Origin: Palsa-461 sp963768185
GTDB taxonomy: Bacteria > Actinomycetota > Acidimicrobiia > Acidimicrobiales > RAAP-2
Direction: 5' to 3'
Assembly: GCA_963768185.1 (NCBI GenBank)
Contig: CAVYGS010000005.1
Coordinates: 434,001-498,000 of the forward strand
DNA length: 64,000 bases
Shown here: positions 28,983 to 38,130 of the stretch, one piece after another
How positions within the stretch are numbered: position 1 is the first letter of the stretch
Layout: every line of letters starts with the position of its first letter
Notes under the pieces: generated by a model
Databases searched by the model: none
The model's input: only the letters and a program-made list of their open reading frames with translations
Told to the model about the DNA's origin: nothing
Made by a program: the position numbers and the translations under genes

Positions 28983-29401
28983 TCCGCCGGCGGATCCTCC
29001 AGGAAGACCGCCGTCGAGCGCTCAGGGTGCTCGGGGTCGAGATGGACGACGAACGGTTCGTCGCCGGTCGGTTCCGACTGGCCCTCCGAGACGATGACGA
29101 CCTCGTCGTCGGGTTTGCCGAAGACGGCGCGGTCGAGGGCCAGCATCGCCTGGCCGAGCAGGGCCCCCCCGGCGGAGTGGGTGAGGCGGCCGACCGCCGT
29201 CACCGGGCGCTGATCGGACGGCGCGCCGGGCTCGTCGGTGGCCTTGAGCCACTCCAACCACTGCTCCTCGGTCCAGTCCTCGGCGTCCGCTGGCGGGCCC
29301 TCGGAAGCCGCTCCATCCTCGACGTCCACCTCCCGCACGGTACCGGGCACGCGGCGACGCAGCTGGCCAGGGGGCCGTGAGCCCGGTGTTCTATCGTCCA
29401 T
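28979..29401 (-). CDS. Hypothetical acidic protein
   Basis: The 140-residue protein begins at ATG 29401 and is rich in Asp, Glu and Pro (DAEDWTEEQWLEWLKATDEP, DDEVVIVSEGQSEPTGDEPF). No family recognised; no membrane segment or signal peptide. Start codons of this gene and of the divergent TauE-like gene are only one base apart, so the two must have overlapping promoters that lie inside each other's coding sequence, or one of the starts is further in. Confidence 0.65.
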   Translation of the reverse strand: MDDRTPGSRPPGQLRRRVPGTVREVDVEDGAASEGPPADAEDWTEEQWLEWLKATDEPGAPSDQRPVTAVGRLTHSAGGALLGQAMLALDRAVFGKPDDEVVIVSEGQSEPTGDEPFVVHLDPEHPERSTAVFLEDPPAD

Positions 29402-29402
29402 T

Positions 29403-30155
29403 GTGACCTCGCCGGGCGACATGGGCCTGCTCCTCGGTGCCGGGGTGGTCGCGGGGACCGTGGGGTCGGCCGGCGGGATCACCTCCCTGATCTCGTACCC
29501 GGCGCTGCTCGCGGTGGGGATCCGGCCGCTGGCCGCCAACGTGACCAACACGTTCGCCCTCGTCGGGATCCTTCCCGGGGCGGCCGTCGGGTCGCGGCCC
29601 GAACTCCGCGGCCAGCTCGCCTGGCTCAAGCGCTGGGCGCCGCTCGTGACCGTCGGCACGGCCGGCGGCGTCGCGCTGCTGCTGCTCACCCCGGACCACG
29701 TCTTTGCCCGGATCGTCCCCTACCTGCTCGCGTTCGCCGCGATCGGTTTGCTGCTCCAGCCGTGGGTGTCGCGCTGGCGGGAGGCCCACCCGGAGCGGAC
29801 CGGCAGCCTCACGCTCCCCCTCGGACTGCTCGCCATCGCCGTCTACTGCGGCTACTTCGGTGCCGGATCGGGGGTCATGGCGCTTGCCCTGTTGCTGCTC
29901 ACCGTCGAGGACAACCTCCCCATCGCCAACGCGCTCAAGAACATCCTCCTCGGCTTCGCCGACGTGGTCGCCGCCATCGCGTTCGCGTTCTTCGGGCCTG
30001 TCCATTGGGGCGCCGCGGTGCCGCTCTTGATCGGGCTGGCCGTCGGCAGTGTGATCGGGCCGGCGATCACCCGCCGCGTCCCCCCGGCACTGCTCCGCAT
30101 GCTGGTCGCCGGCGCCGGCCTCGGCCTGGCGGCATGGCTTTGGGCCAATCCTTGA
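29403..30155 (+). CDS. TauE/SafE-family membrane transporter
   Basis: The 250-residue protein has about eight hydrophobic helices and the duplicated TauE signature: GSAGGITSLISYPALLAVGI with NVTNTFAL in the first half, and YCGYFGAGSGVMALALLLLT with NALKNILLG in the second. Members export sulfite, sulfoacetate or other small anions. GTG 29403 is given; ATG 29421 is an alternative. Proximity to the esterase-like gene may be fortuitous. Confidence 0.85.
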   Translation: MTSPGDMGLLLGAGVVAGTVGSAGGITSLISYPALLAVGIRPLAANVTNTFALVGILPGAAVGSRPELRGQLAWLKRWAPLVTVGTAGGVALLLLTPDHVFARIVPYLLAFAAIGLLLQPWVSRWREAHPERTGSLTLPLGLLAIAVYCGYFGAGSGVMALALLLLTVEDNLPIANALKNILLGFADVVAAIAFAFFGPVHWGAAVPLLIGLAVGSVIGPAITRRVPPALLRMLVAGAGLGLAAWLWANP

Positions 30156-30170
30156 CCGACTCGCCCAGGG

Positions 30171-31406
30171 TCAACGGGTGAGCGCCCGGCGCAGCGGCGC
30201 CGCCAGCGCGCCCTTGCCGGCCACCGCCACGGTGTCGAGCCCGAGCCAAACTCCGAGCCGAACCAGTTCGTCGGCGGCCCTCGGCGCGACCACACCTGCC
30301 TCCGCACCCGCCTCGAGGTGCGCCGAAGCCACCAAGAGTGCGCTCGAGCGACGGTCAGCCTTGAGATCGAACCGCGCCACCAGCTCGTCGCCGAGCAGCA
30401 TCGGCAGGACGTAGTAGCCGAAGCGGCGCTTGGGCTCGGGCACGTAGATCTCGATCCGGTAGTGGAAGTCGAACAGCCGCTCGGTCCGCTCGCGGAACCA
30501 GATGAGCGAGTCAAACGGCGACAAGAGCGTGGCGTGGTCACGGCGCGGCCGACGCGGGCGGGCGGGCCCCGGTGTGTAGGCGGATTGGCGCCACCCCTCG
30601 ACGGCGACGGGCGTCAGCCGGCCCTCTTCGACGAGCTCGGCCACCCGCAACCTGGCGACCACTGGGCTGAGCCAGAAGTAGTTGGCAAGATCTGCGACGG
30701 TCGCCACTCCGAGGCAGTGGGCAGCCATCGCCACCAGTTCGCGGTCCGCCTCCTCCGGGCTCGGCGTGGGCCGCGCCAACACGTCGGCCGGGATCACCCG
30801 TTCGGCGAGGTCGTAGACCCGCTCGAAGGTGTCGCTGCGCCACGCCGCGAGGACGCCGTCGGTGAACAACGACTCGAGCGCTCGGCGCCCGTCACTGCGC
30901 CGATCCCACCACTCGCCGATGCGGCGCCTGGGGTCGGCCAGCCGGGAGGCCGGAAGCGGCCCGCGCGCGGTGATCTCCGCCAACACCGCCTTCAGGTACT
31001 CGGCGTTGGCCGCGCGCCAGCGCCGTCGGCGCTCCTCGGAGAGCGGTCGCCGGATCCCGTCGTGGCTCGTGCCCTCCATTCGGGGGCGGAAGAGCGGGTA
31101 GTTCTCGACCGCCAACAGCGAGGCGGCGTGGCCCCAGTACTCGAACCAGGGCCGACCTGGGCCGGTGAGCCGGCCGAGCAGCGAGCGGTCGTAGGGGCCG
31201 AAGCGGCTGAAGGGGACAAGGAACTGGGTGCGCTCGAGCACGTTCACCGCGTCGAGCTGGATCGTGCCGAGGTGTCCGAGGAGGCCGCCTAGTCGGGCGA
31301 CCCCGGGACCGCGCTCGATCCCCGTCCCGATCGGGGCGCCCAGCCCCTGGGCGCCGATGGCGAGCCACCTCGCCTCGCGCGCGGAAAGCCCGTCTGTCCC
31401 GGCCAT
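30171..31406 (-). CDS. YcaQ-type winged-helix DNA glycosylase-like protein
   Basis: The 411-residue protein of the HTH_42/YcaQ family has LLGHLGTIQLDAVNVLERTQ, PWFEYWGHAASLLAVENYPL and, near the C-terminus, LLSPFDSLIWFRERTERLFD and FGYYVLPMLLGDELVARFDL, the blocks that define the family. E. coli YcaQ unhooks interstrand DNA crosslinks. The Gln-x-Asp motif (IQLDAV) corresponds to the catalytic QxD/QxQ site. Intact single frame. Convergent with the TauE-like gene, 15 bp apart. Confidence 0.85.
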   Translation of the reverse strand: MAGTDGLSAREARWLAIGAQGLGAPIGTGIERGPGVARLGGLLGHLGTIQLDAVNVLERTQFLVPFSRFGPYDRSLLGRLTGPGRPWFEYWGHAASLLAVENYPLFRPRMEGTSHDGIRRPLSEERRRRWRAANAEYLKAVLAEITARGPLPASRLADPRRRIGEWWDRRSDGRRALESLFTDGVLAAWRSDTFERVYDLAERVIPADVLARPTPSPEEADRELVAMAAHCLGVATVADLANYFWLSPVVARLRVAELVEEGRLTPVAVEGWRQSAYTPGPARPRRPRRDHATLLSPFDSLIWFRERTERLFDFHYRIEIYVPEPKRRFGYYVLPMLLGDELVARFDLKADRRSSALLVASAHLEAGAEAGVVAPRAADELVRLGVWLGLDTVAVAGKGALAAPLRRALTR

Positions 31407-31438
31407 CGGTCAGGACCCGCCCCGCGGCGGCGTCCCGC

Positions 31439-31810
31439 TCACTCCGGGATCAGGGTGGACAGGCAGAACGGGTGGCCGCTCGGGTCGAACAGCACCCGCC
31501 AGCGGTCGGGACTCGGCTGCACCTCGGATCGGCGCGCCCCGGCCGTCAGCGCTGCTTGCTCGGCTTCGTCGAGGTCGGCAACCGAGAAGTCGAGGTGCAT
31601 CTGCTGGGGGACGTCGCCCTCGGGCCACTCGGGAGCGCGGTAGCCCTCCACCTTCTGCATCGACAGCCAGAAGCCGCCGGCGAGGCGCAGCGCGCAGAAG
31701 GCCTCCGACTCGTAGGCGACCTCCTGGCCGGTGAGCGCGGCGTAGAACGTGGCCAGCACGTGCGGGTCGGTGCAGTCAAGGGACACGGACCCGAGACGGG
31801 CGACAGTCAT
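31439..31810 (-). CDS. VOC (glyoxalase/bleomycin resistance) family protein
   Basis: The 123-residue protein has one complete VOC module of two beta-alpha-beta-beta-beta units: LGSVSLDCTDPHVLATFYAA at the start and MHLDFSVADLDEAEQAALTA with VLFDPSGHPFCL in the second half. Metal ligands typical of glyoxalase I are only partly present, so a binding or dioxygenase-like role is equally possible. Confidence 0.85.
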   Translation of the reverse strand: MTVARLGSVSLDCTDPHVLATFYAALTGQEVAYESEAFCALRLAGGFWLSMQKVEGYRAPEWPEGDVPQQMHLDFSVADLDEAEQAALTAGARRSEVQPSPDRWRVLFDPSGHPFCLSTLIPE

Positions 31811-31860
31811 TGCTTGCTCCTAGTCGTTGGGGTCCCGGCAGTCTCCCGGCCGGTTGTGAC

Positions 31861-32711
31861 CTAGACGAACGCGTGGACGACGGCGCGGTAATAGGTCAGC
31901 GCGGGGTGCCTGGTTGGTCCGGTCACCGGACCGCGCCCGACCCAGCGGCGGAGGTGGGCGCCGAAGGACTGGCGCGCTGGGAGGGGCGCTGCCACCAGGG
32001 GGGTGACCCTGGAGAACCCGGCGGCCAGCGCCAGCTGGCGCAGGCCGTCCATGGTCGGCACGAACCAGTTGCCGTAGTCCCCGATGAACTCGCCGCCGAA
32101 GAACTGGAGGAGGTTCTGGCGCTCCAGCCCGTCGATCGCGACCGCCTGGGTCTCGATCACAGCGACCTCGTCGGTCACCGAGCGGAGGCGCTCGAGACAG
32201 CTGAGTGGCTCTTTCATGTGGTACAGCACGCCGAGGTACAACACGACGTCGAAGTGGCCGACGGTGGAGAGGTCCGCCGTCGCGAAGTCGGCGACCATCG
32301 GCTCGACCTTGGAGGAGAGCATCTCCTTGGCGAATTCGAAGGGGCGCTTGCCGGGGAGCTCGGGTCGCCAGAAGTCGGTCGAGTCCCGGCCGTGGTCGGG
32401 CAGCTCGCCCTTCTCCGCGCACTCATTCCAGTACGCCTGGCGCGCCGCCAGGTCGACGCCCCACACGTAGTGGTCGAGGGCCACGATCCGGCGGGCGCCC
32501 AGCCGCTCTGCCTGGAAGGAGTAGTACCCGTCCCAGGCCCCGATGTCGAGGACGGACTTGCCCGACAGATCGGGCATGAGATCGGGGCCCAGGTACGGCC
32601 CGGTCGACTGCCCGGGGGTGACGACGCCCTGGCCGAGGTCGATCTTGTGGAACCACCCGAACGCGTCGAGCGCCGCGACCGGAGCTCCTCGGCGCTCAGC
32701 ATCCGGGTCAT
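31861..32711 (-). CDS. SAM-dependent methyltransferase, CmoB/DUF1698-like
   Basis: Motif I is SVLDIGAWDGYYSFQAERLG, preceded by FGWFHKIDLGQGVVTPG, which is characteristic of CmoB-like DUF1698 proteins. VVLYLGVLYHMKEPLSCLER is motif IV/post-motif. CmoB modifies wobble uridine in tRNA, but actinobacterial members have unproven targets. ATG 32711 gives MTRMLSAEELRSR in one frame while the rest follows in another (break near 32680, one base missing). Alternatively, a single frame from TTG 32718 reads through with a poorer N-terminus. Confidence 0.75.
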
Positions 32712-32761
32712 GGTACAAGGACCGCTTGGCGCCCCGGCCCGCCCCGGCCTAGACAGGGGTC

Positions 32762-33847
32762 ATGCGCGGCGCCGTCCTCCACACCAGCCCGGGCGACCTC
32801 GAGATCACCGATGTCGTCGTCGATGACCCCGGACCGAGGGAGGTGCTGGTGCGCACCGCCGCCGCCGGGCTCTGCCACAGCGACCTGCACACGATCGACG
32901 GCACGATCCCGGGGCGCCTCCCGGCCTTGCTCGGACACGAAGCCGCCGGCGTGGTGGAGGCGGTCGGCGAGCTCGTGCACCACGTCGCGGTGGGCGACCA
33001 CGTCATCAGCTGCCTCTCGGTCTTCTGCGGGCACTGCGAGCACTGCGTGAGCGGGTATCCGAACCGTTGCCAGTCCACCGAGATGCGCCGCCGTCCCGAC
33101 GAGCCGCCGCGTCTCCGCTTCGAGGACGGCGCGCCGATCAACCAGTGGTACCAGCTGTCCAGCTTCGCCGAGCTCATGCTGGTGCACGAGAACGCGCTCG
33201 TGAAGATCGTCGACGACATCCCGCTCGACCGTGCCGCACTGATCGGTTGCGGGGTGATGACCGGGGTGGGCGCGGTGATCCACACCGCGGCGGTCAAGCC
33301 GGGTGAGTCCGTCGCGGTCATCGGCTGTGGCGGGATCGGCCTCAACTGCATCCAGGGCGCACGACTGGCCGGCGCCGGACGGATCATCGCCGTGGACCGC
33401 GTGCCCATGAAGCTCGAGCTGGCCAAGCAGTTCGGCGCGACCGACACCGTCGACGCCGCCGCGCTCGACCCCGTCGCCGCGGTGGTCGAGATGACCGGCG
33501 GCGGGGTGCACCACGCGTTCGAGGCGATCGGGCTCAAGTCGACCGCCGAGCAGGCCTTCTCGATGCTGCGCTCGGGCGGCACCGCGACGGTGGTCGGCCT
33601 GCTCCCGTTGGGGGCCAAGATCGAGGTGGCCGGGCTCTCGCTCATCGGCGAGCGCAAGCTGCAAGGGTCCCTCATGGGGTCGAACCGGTTCCGGGTCGAC
33701 ATGCCGAGGCTGGTCGACCTCTACCTCCAGGGCCGCCTGGACCTCGACAACCTGATCTCGGCGCGCATCTCCCTCGACCAGGTGAACGAGGGATTCAAGG
33801 CGATGCAGGGCGGCGAGGTGGCACGCTCGGTCATCGTCTTCGATTAG
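32762..33847 (+). CDS. Zinc-dependent alcohol dehydrogenase (MDR family)
   Basis: The 361-residue medium-chain dehydrogenase has catalytic zinc ligands in GLCHSDLHTI (Cys) and GHEAAGVVEAVG (His-Glu). Structural zinc Cys are in CGHCEHCVSGYPNRC. The NAD-binding motif is VAVIGCGGIGLNCIQGARLA. It resembles the class III/benzyl alcohol and NDMA-dependent branch common in actinobacteria. Substrate unknown. The end overlaps the convergent GGDEF-EAL gene by 4 bp. Confidence 0.9.
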   Translation: MRGAVLHTSPGDLEITDVVVDDPGPREVLVRTAAAGLCHSDLHTIDGTIPGRLPALLGHEAAGVVEAVGELVHHVAVGDHVISCLSVFCGHCEHCVSGYPNRCQSTEMRRRPDEPPRLRFEDGAPINQWYQLSSFAELMLVHENALVKIVDDIPLDRAALIGCGVMTGVGAVIHTAAVKPGESVAVIGCGGIGLNCIQGARLAGAGRIIAVDRVPMKLELAKQFGATDTVDAAALDPVAAVVEMTGGGVHHAFEAIGLKSTAEQAFSMLRSGGTATVVGLLPLGAKIEVAGLSLIGERKLQGSLMGSNRFRVDMPRLVDLYLQGRLDLDNLISARISLDQVNEGFKAMQGGEVARSVIVFD

Positions 33848-35709
33848 TAGTCCTTGGATCCCGCCTTGGCGTCGTCGGCGAGCGCCCCGCTCTCGCGCAG
33901 CGTCGCCAGCGGGGCGGGTCGCCCGAGCAAGAAGCCCTGGGCCTCGTCGCAGTTGGCGTCGCGCAGCTGCTGGAGCTCGACCTCGGTCTCCACCCCCTCG
34001 GCCACCACCTCGAGCCCGAGTTTGTGGGCAAGCTCGACCATCGCCGAGACGATCGAGCCGTCCTGGGCGGTCCCCAGCCCGGCGATGAAGGTGCGGTCCA
34101 CCTTGAGCGAGTGCACCGGGAGCTTGGCCAGATACGAGAGCGACGAGTAGCCGATGCCGAAGTCGTCGATGGCCAGGCGGATCCCGATGCGTTGGAGGTC
34201 CTCTAAGACCTCGTGGCCGACCGAGCCCTCGGTCACGATGACGCTCTCGGTCACCTCCATGGAGAGCGCGGTGGCCGGCAGGCCGGTCGCCGACAGCACC
34301 CGCTCGACGTCGCTCGCGAAATCGGGGTCCTCCAGCTGGCGACCCGAGACGTTGACCGCGATGTCGACGGTGTCGTAGCCCTCGGCCCGCCAGGCCGCAC
34401 ACTGGGTGCAGGCCTCCTGGAGCACCCAGCGTCCGATCTCGATGATGAGGCCAGTCTCCTCGGCCAAGGGGATGAACTCGGTCGGGGCCACGATGCCCAA
34501 GGTGGGGTGCTGCCAGCGCACCAGGGCCTCCATGGCCACCACCGCGCCCGAGGAGAGGTCCTTCACCGGCTGGTAGTGGAGCACCAGCTCGTCGCGCCCG
34601 ACCGCCCGGTGCAGGCCGTTGATGAGCTCGGCCCGCCTCGTGGTGCGCTCGTCGAAGTCGGGGTGGTAGATCTCCCAGCGCGAGCGGCCCCCCTGTTTGG
34701 CCATGTACATCGCCGAGTCGGCCCGGGCCACCAGCACGTGGGGGTCGTCACCGGGACGGACGAAGGCCAGCCCGATCGACGCCGAGGTGAACAGCTCGTT
34801 GCCGGCCGCCGAGAACGGCTGGGCGACGGTCTCGCAGATGCGCTCGGCGATCGCCACGGCCTCCTTGTGGACGTCGTAGAGGTTCTCGCAGAGGACCACG
34901 AACTCATCGCCGCCCAGTCGGGCCACGGTGTCGGCCGGGCGCAACACCTCGCGCAGGCGCCGGGCCACCCCGATGAGCAGCTGATCGCCGGCTGCGTGCC
35001 CGGCGATGTCGTTCACCGACTTGAACCGGTCGATGTCGATGAACAGCACCGCCGAGTGGATCGAGCGCCGGGTGGCGGCCTCGACCGACTGGGCCAGGCG
35101 CTCCAAGAACAGGACCCGGTTGGGCAGGCCGGTCAACGCATCGTGGAGGGCCTGGTGGGTGAGGCGGTTCTGCTCCTCCTCCAGCTGGGCCTGGAGCAAC
35201 TCGCTGAACTCGTCACACCCGCGCGCCACGAGCACGAGCGACTTGTCGGTGCCGGCGCGGGCGGCATTGACCGCGAGCTCGACGGCCGCCGGGTCGGTGC
35301 CGAGCCGGCGCGCCTCTTCCTTGATGACCAGCTGCAGATGGTCGCGCCAGAACAAATACACCTTCATGAGGTCCCCGAGGGTCGTATTCCGGTTGGCCAC
35401 GTGCCACCCCGCCGACCCCGCCGAACTCGCCGTGTCGGTCGGGAGCTCGCCGGTGATCAGGAACTGGCAGACGTGCCTGGTCGCCTCGTCGCTGAACCGC
35501 ACGACGTCGGCCCGGATCGCGTCGTCCTCGGGCCCCACGGTGCGACGCGCCAGCTCCCAGCGATCGACCACCTGGCGGCTGAGCTCTTCGACTCGATCGA
35601 GGATGGCGAGGCCGAGCGCCCCCGCGGTGCGGGTCGGGGGCGAGGTGGTGCCGGACGAGGACCCGGACGAGCCTGGGCTCGACTCCTCTCTCGATGGCAT
35701 CTCGGTCAT
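33844..35709 (-). CDS. GGDEF-EAL cyclic-di-GMP enzyme, copy 1
   Basis: The 621-residue protein has an N-terminal helical RsbRD/PucR-like sensor region (VEELSRQVVDRWELARRTVG to about residue 170), then GGDEF and EAL. The GGDEF site is intact (RLGGDEFVVL) with an RPAD inhibitory site five residues before it. The EAL domain keeps EALVRWQHP, MEVTES, DDFGIGYSSLSYLAKLPVHS, LKVDRTF and AEGVETE. Both cyclase and phosphodiesterase activities are possible. ATG 35709 is preferred to the upstream ATG 35775. From 33874 to 35197 it appears identical to copy 2; only the sensor and the last eight or so residues differ. Confidence 0.92.
   Translation of the reverse strand: MTEMPSREESSPGSSGSSSGTTSPPTRTAGALGLAILDRVEELSRQVVDRWELARRTVGPEDDAIRADVVRFSDEATRHVCQFLITGELPTDTASSAGSAGWHVANRNTTLGDLMKVYLFWRDHLQLVIKEEARRLGTDPAAVELAVNAARAGTDKSLVLVARGCDEFSELLQAQLEEEQNRLTHQALHDALTGLPNRVLFLERLAQSVEAATRRSIHSAVLFIDIDRFKSVNDIAGHAAGDQLLIGVARRLREVLRPADTVARLGGDEFVVLCENLYDVHKEAVAIAERICETVAQPFSAAGNELFTSASIGLAFVRPGDDPHVLVARADSAMYMAKQGGRSRWEIYHPDFDERTTRRAELINGLHRAVGRDELVLHYQPVKDLSSGAVVAMEALVRWQHPTLGIVAPTEFIPLAEETGLIIEIGRWVLQEACTQCAAWRAEGYDTVDIAVNVSGRQLEDPDFASDVERVLSATGLPATALSMEVTESVIVTEGSVGHEVLEDLQRIGIRLAIDDFGIGYSSLSYLAKLPVHSLKVDRTFIAGLGTAQDGSIVSAMVELAHKLGLEVVAEGVETEVELQQLRDANCDEAQGFLLGRPAPLATLRESGALADDAKAGSKDY
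33874..35197. repeat. 1,324-bp direct repeat, copy A
   Basis: Covers the whole GGDEF-EAL catalytic part. It recurs at a constant offset of 2,418 bp as 36292-37615. I found no difference between the copies in the parts compared or in any of the translated frames. The flanking bases differ on both sides. Confidence 0.9.
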
Positions 35710-36040
35710 CTCGCGGCCTTCTCGTGTCGGCCAGCTCCCCGAAGCGCCCATTGTCGCAAAGAACATCGGCCGCAACGCGGCATTCCGCTACAGGTGTTGC
35801 GCGGTCCCGACCTGGAGGGGACGCAGATGGGTTGAGCCGACACGCGGGTTGGGCCTCCTCAGCCACTCTGGCGAGCTCCGACCGGTCGGAACCCAGCTCG
35901 CCGACATCGAAGATCTCTTGTAACCGAAGCCTACGGCGGGCCAGGTGCGGTACCGGGGACGTGCGCGAGCCATGTTCCCTGTTCAACGGGAAATTTGGGG
36001 GGTGCTATCGCAAAAAAAAGGGCAGTGGGACAATGGGGCG
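35710..36040. other. Intergenic region between the two GGDEF-EAL genes
   Basis: About 330 bases with no convincing gene. It contains a perfect 14-bp palindrome TCCGACCGGTCGGA (35877-35890), about 170 bp upstream of copy 1, a TTCCC...GGGAA inverted pair near 35982-35999, and an A-tract just after 36010. It probably carries the promoter of copy 1 and of the small frame that follows. Confidence 0.5.
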
Positions 36041-36211
36041 GTGACCAGCAACAATGGTGTGCGTCGGGTTCGCCTGGGAGAAGCGCCGCGATGGGTCCGG
36101 GCGTGGGTGAAGGTGCATCGTGCGGCTGGGATGTTCCTCGGCATCCACTTCCTGCCCGCGCCCAGGGAATGGCTCGAACGGAACGGCTACGTGGACGAAT
36201 GGCCGTGGTAA
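36041..36211 (+). CDS. Possible 56-residue basic protein
   Basis: GTG 36041 to TAA 36211 encodes a short Arg/Trp-rich protein (VRLGEAPRWVRAWVKVHRAA, ending YVDEWPW). There is only a weak GGGGCG sequence upstream. It lies between the twin GGDEF-EAL genes on the opposite strand. No family recognised; may be spurious, although composition is less biased than a typical shadow frame. Confidence 0.35.
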   Translation: MTSNNGVRRVRLGEAPRWVRAWVKVHRAAGMFLGIHFLPAPREWLERNGYVDEWPW

Positions 36212-36234
36212 TTCGTCCTGTCTGAGGGAGCGAG

Positions 36235-38130
36235 TTAGCGCGTCGGGCCGCTGTAGCGCGAACCGGGGCCGGCCCGGTCGACGAGCTCGAGGTCGGCGAG
36301 CGCCCCGCTCTCGCGCAGCGTCGCCAGCGGGGCGGGTCGCCCGAGCAAGAAGCCCTGGGCCTCGTCGCAGTTGGCGTCGCGCAGCTGCTGGAGCTCGACC
36401 TCGGTCTCCACCCCCTCGGCCACCACCTCGAGCCCGAGTTTGTGGGCAAGCTCGACCATCGCCGAGACGATCGAGCCGTCCTGGGCGGTCCCCAGCCCGG
36501 CGATGAAGGTGCGGTCCACCTTGAGCGAGTGCACCGGGAGCTTGGCCAGATACGAGAGCGACGAGTAGCCGATGCCGAAGTCGTCGATGGCCAGGCGGAT
36601 CCCGATGCGTTGGAGGTCCTCTAAGACCTCGTGGCCGACCGAGCCCTCGGTCACGATGACGCTCTCGGTCACCTCCATGGAGAGCGCGGTGGCCGGCAGG
36701 CCGGTCGCCGACAGCACCCGCTCGACGTCGCTCGCGAAATCGGGGTCCTCCAGCTGGCGACCCGAGACGTTGACCGCGATGTCGACGGTGTCGTAGCCCT
36801 CGGCCCGCCAGGCCGCACACTGGGTGCAGGCCTCCTGGAGCACCCAGCGTCCGATCTCGATGATGAGGCCAGTCTCCTCGGCCAAGGGGATGAACTCGGT
36901 CGGGGCCACGATGCCCAAGGTGGGGTGCTGCCAGCGCACCAGGGCCTCCATGGCCACCACCGCGCCCGAGGAGAGGTCCTTCACCGGCTGGTAGTGGAGC
37001 ACCAGCTCGTCGCGCCCGACCGCCCGGTGCAGGCCGTTGATGAGCTCGGCCCGCCTCGTGGTGCGCTCGTCGAAGTCGGGGTGGTAGATCTCCCAGCGCG
37101 AGCGGCCCCCCTGTTTGGCCATGTACATCGCCGAGTCGGCCCGGGCCACCAGCACGTGGGGGTCGTCACCGGGACGGACGAAGGCCAGCCCGATCGACGC
37201 CGAGGTGAACAGCTCGTTGCCGGCCGCCGAGAACGGCTGGGCGACGGTCTCGCAGATGCGCTCGGCGATCGCCACGGCCTCCTTGTGGACGTCGTAGAGG
37301 TTCTCGCAGAGGACCACGAACTCATCGCCGCCCAGTCGGGCCACGGTGTCGGCCGGGCGCAACACCTCGCGCAGGCGCCGGGCCACCCCGATGAGCAGCT
37401 GATCGCCGGCTGCGTGCCCGGCGATGTCGTTCACCGACTTGAACCGGTCGATGTCGATGAACAGCACCGCCGAGTGGATCGAGCGCCGGGTGGCGGCCTC
37501 GACCGACTGGGCCAGGCGCTCCAAGAACAGGACCCGGTTGGGCAGGCCGGTCAACGCATCGTGGAGGGCCTGGTGGGTGAGGCGGTTCTGCTCCTCCTCC
37601 AGCTGGGCCTGGAGCTGGTTGCGATGGTTGTCGAAGACCTTGGCCACACGAACGAGCGCGGCATCGGACCCCATCCGCACCGCCACCACCGCGAGGTCGA
37701 CCGCTTCGGGTTCGCTGTCCAGGCGATCGGCCTCCTCGTTGATCGCCTCGATCATCACGTCGCGCCAGTAGAGATACATCTTCACGAGGTCGGCCAGCGA
37801 CACCGAGCGGTTGGCCGCGGCGCGACCCGGCGCGGCCTGGCTCGAGGTCTCGGCCGCCGAGGCGACCACCCCGGAGATGAGGTAGCTGGTGATCTGCGCG
37901 GTGCCGCTCAGGCAGAAGCGACGCACGTCCTCACGAACCTGGTCCGAGACCGGGCCCGGGTCTCGCCGCCCGGCCTCCCACCGCTCGCCGATCTTCTCGG
38001 CGATCTCGTCAATCCGGGAGCGGAGCGCCAGACCGAGCGACCGGGCCGACTCCGAGGGCCGCTCCGGGCTGGCGACGCCACCCCGACCCCGGCGCAGCCG
38101 GGTGCGCTTGGGCGCCAGGTCGTCGCTCAC
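36235..38130 (-). CDS. GGDEF-EAL cyclic-di-GMP enzyme, copy 2
   Basis: The 631-residue protein from GTG 38130 has an N-terminal basic stretch and a helical RsbRD/PucR-like sensor (SRIDEIAEKIGERWEAGRRD, SLADLVKMYLYWRDVMIEAI) that is only distantly similar to that of copy 1. From QAQLEEEQNRL onward the sequence is the same as copy 1 up to ...ESGALAD, with intact GGDEF, RPAD and EAL motifs. The tail is LELVDRAGPGSRYSGPTR. Two sensors driving the same output module suggests separate signals feeding one c-di-GMP pool. Confidence 0.92.
   Translation of the reverse strand: MSDDLAPKRTRLRRGRGGVASPERPSESARSLGLALRSRIDEIAEKIGERWEAGRRDPGPVSDQVREDVRRFCLSGTAQITSYLISGVVASAAETSSQAAPGRAAANRSVSLADLVKMYLYWRDVMIEAINEEADRLDSEPEAVDLAVVAVRMGSDAALVRVAKVFDNHRNQLQAQLEEEQNRLTHQALHDALTGLPNRVLFLERLAQSVEAATRRSIHSAVLFIDIDRFKSVNDIAGHAAGDQLLIGVARRLREVLRPADTVARLGGDEFVVLCENLYDVHKEAVAIAERICETVAQPFSAAGNELFTSASIGLAFVRPGDDPHVLVARADSAMYMAKQGGRSRWEIYHPDFDERTTRRAELINGLHRAVGRDELVLHYQPVKDLSSGAVVAMEALVRWQHPTLGIVAPTEFIPLAEETGLIIEIGRWVLQEACTQCAAWRAEGYDTVDIAVNVSGRQLEDPDFASDVERVLSATGLPATALSMEVTESVIVTEGSVGHEVLEDLQRIGIRLAIDDFGIGYSSLSYLAKLPVHSLKVDRTFIAGLGTAQDGSIVSAMVELAHKLGLEVVAEGVETEVELQQLRDANCDEAQGFLLGRPAPLATLRESGALADLELVDRAGPGSRYSGPTR
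36292..37615. repeat. 1,324-bp direct repeat, copy B
   Basis: Second copy of the GGDEF-EAL catalytic segment; see 33874-35197. The boundary at 37615 falls at the junction between sensor and GGDEF domain (after LQAQ on the protein), so the exchange kept the domains intact. Confidence 0.9.

Noticed and set aside
34213..35835. Long + strand frame opposite the first GGDEF-EAL gene, repeated opposite the second at 36631-38214
   Set aside because: Codon-phase shadow of the catalytic repeat; it is duplicated only because the sense gene is duplicated. No ribosome-binding site or protein family.
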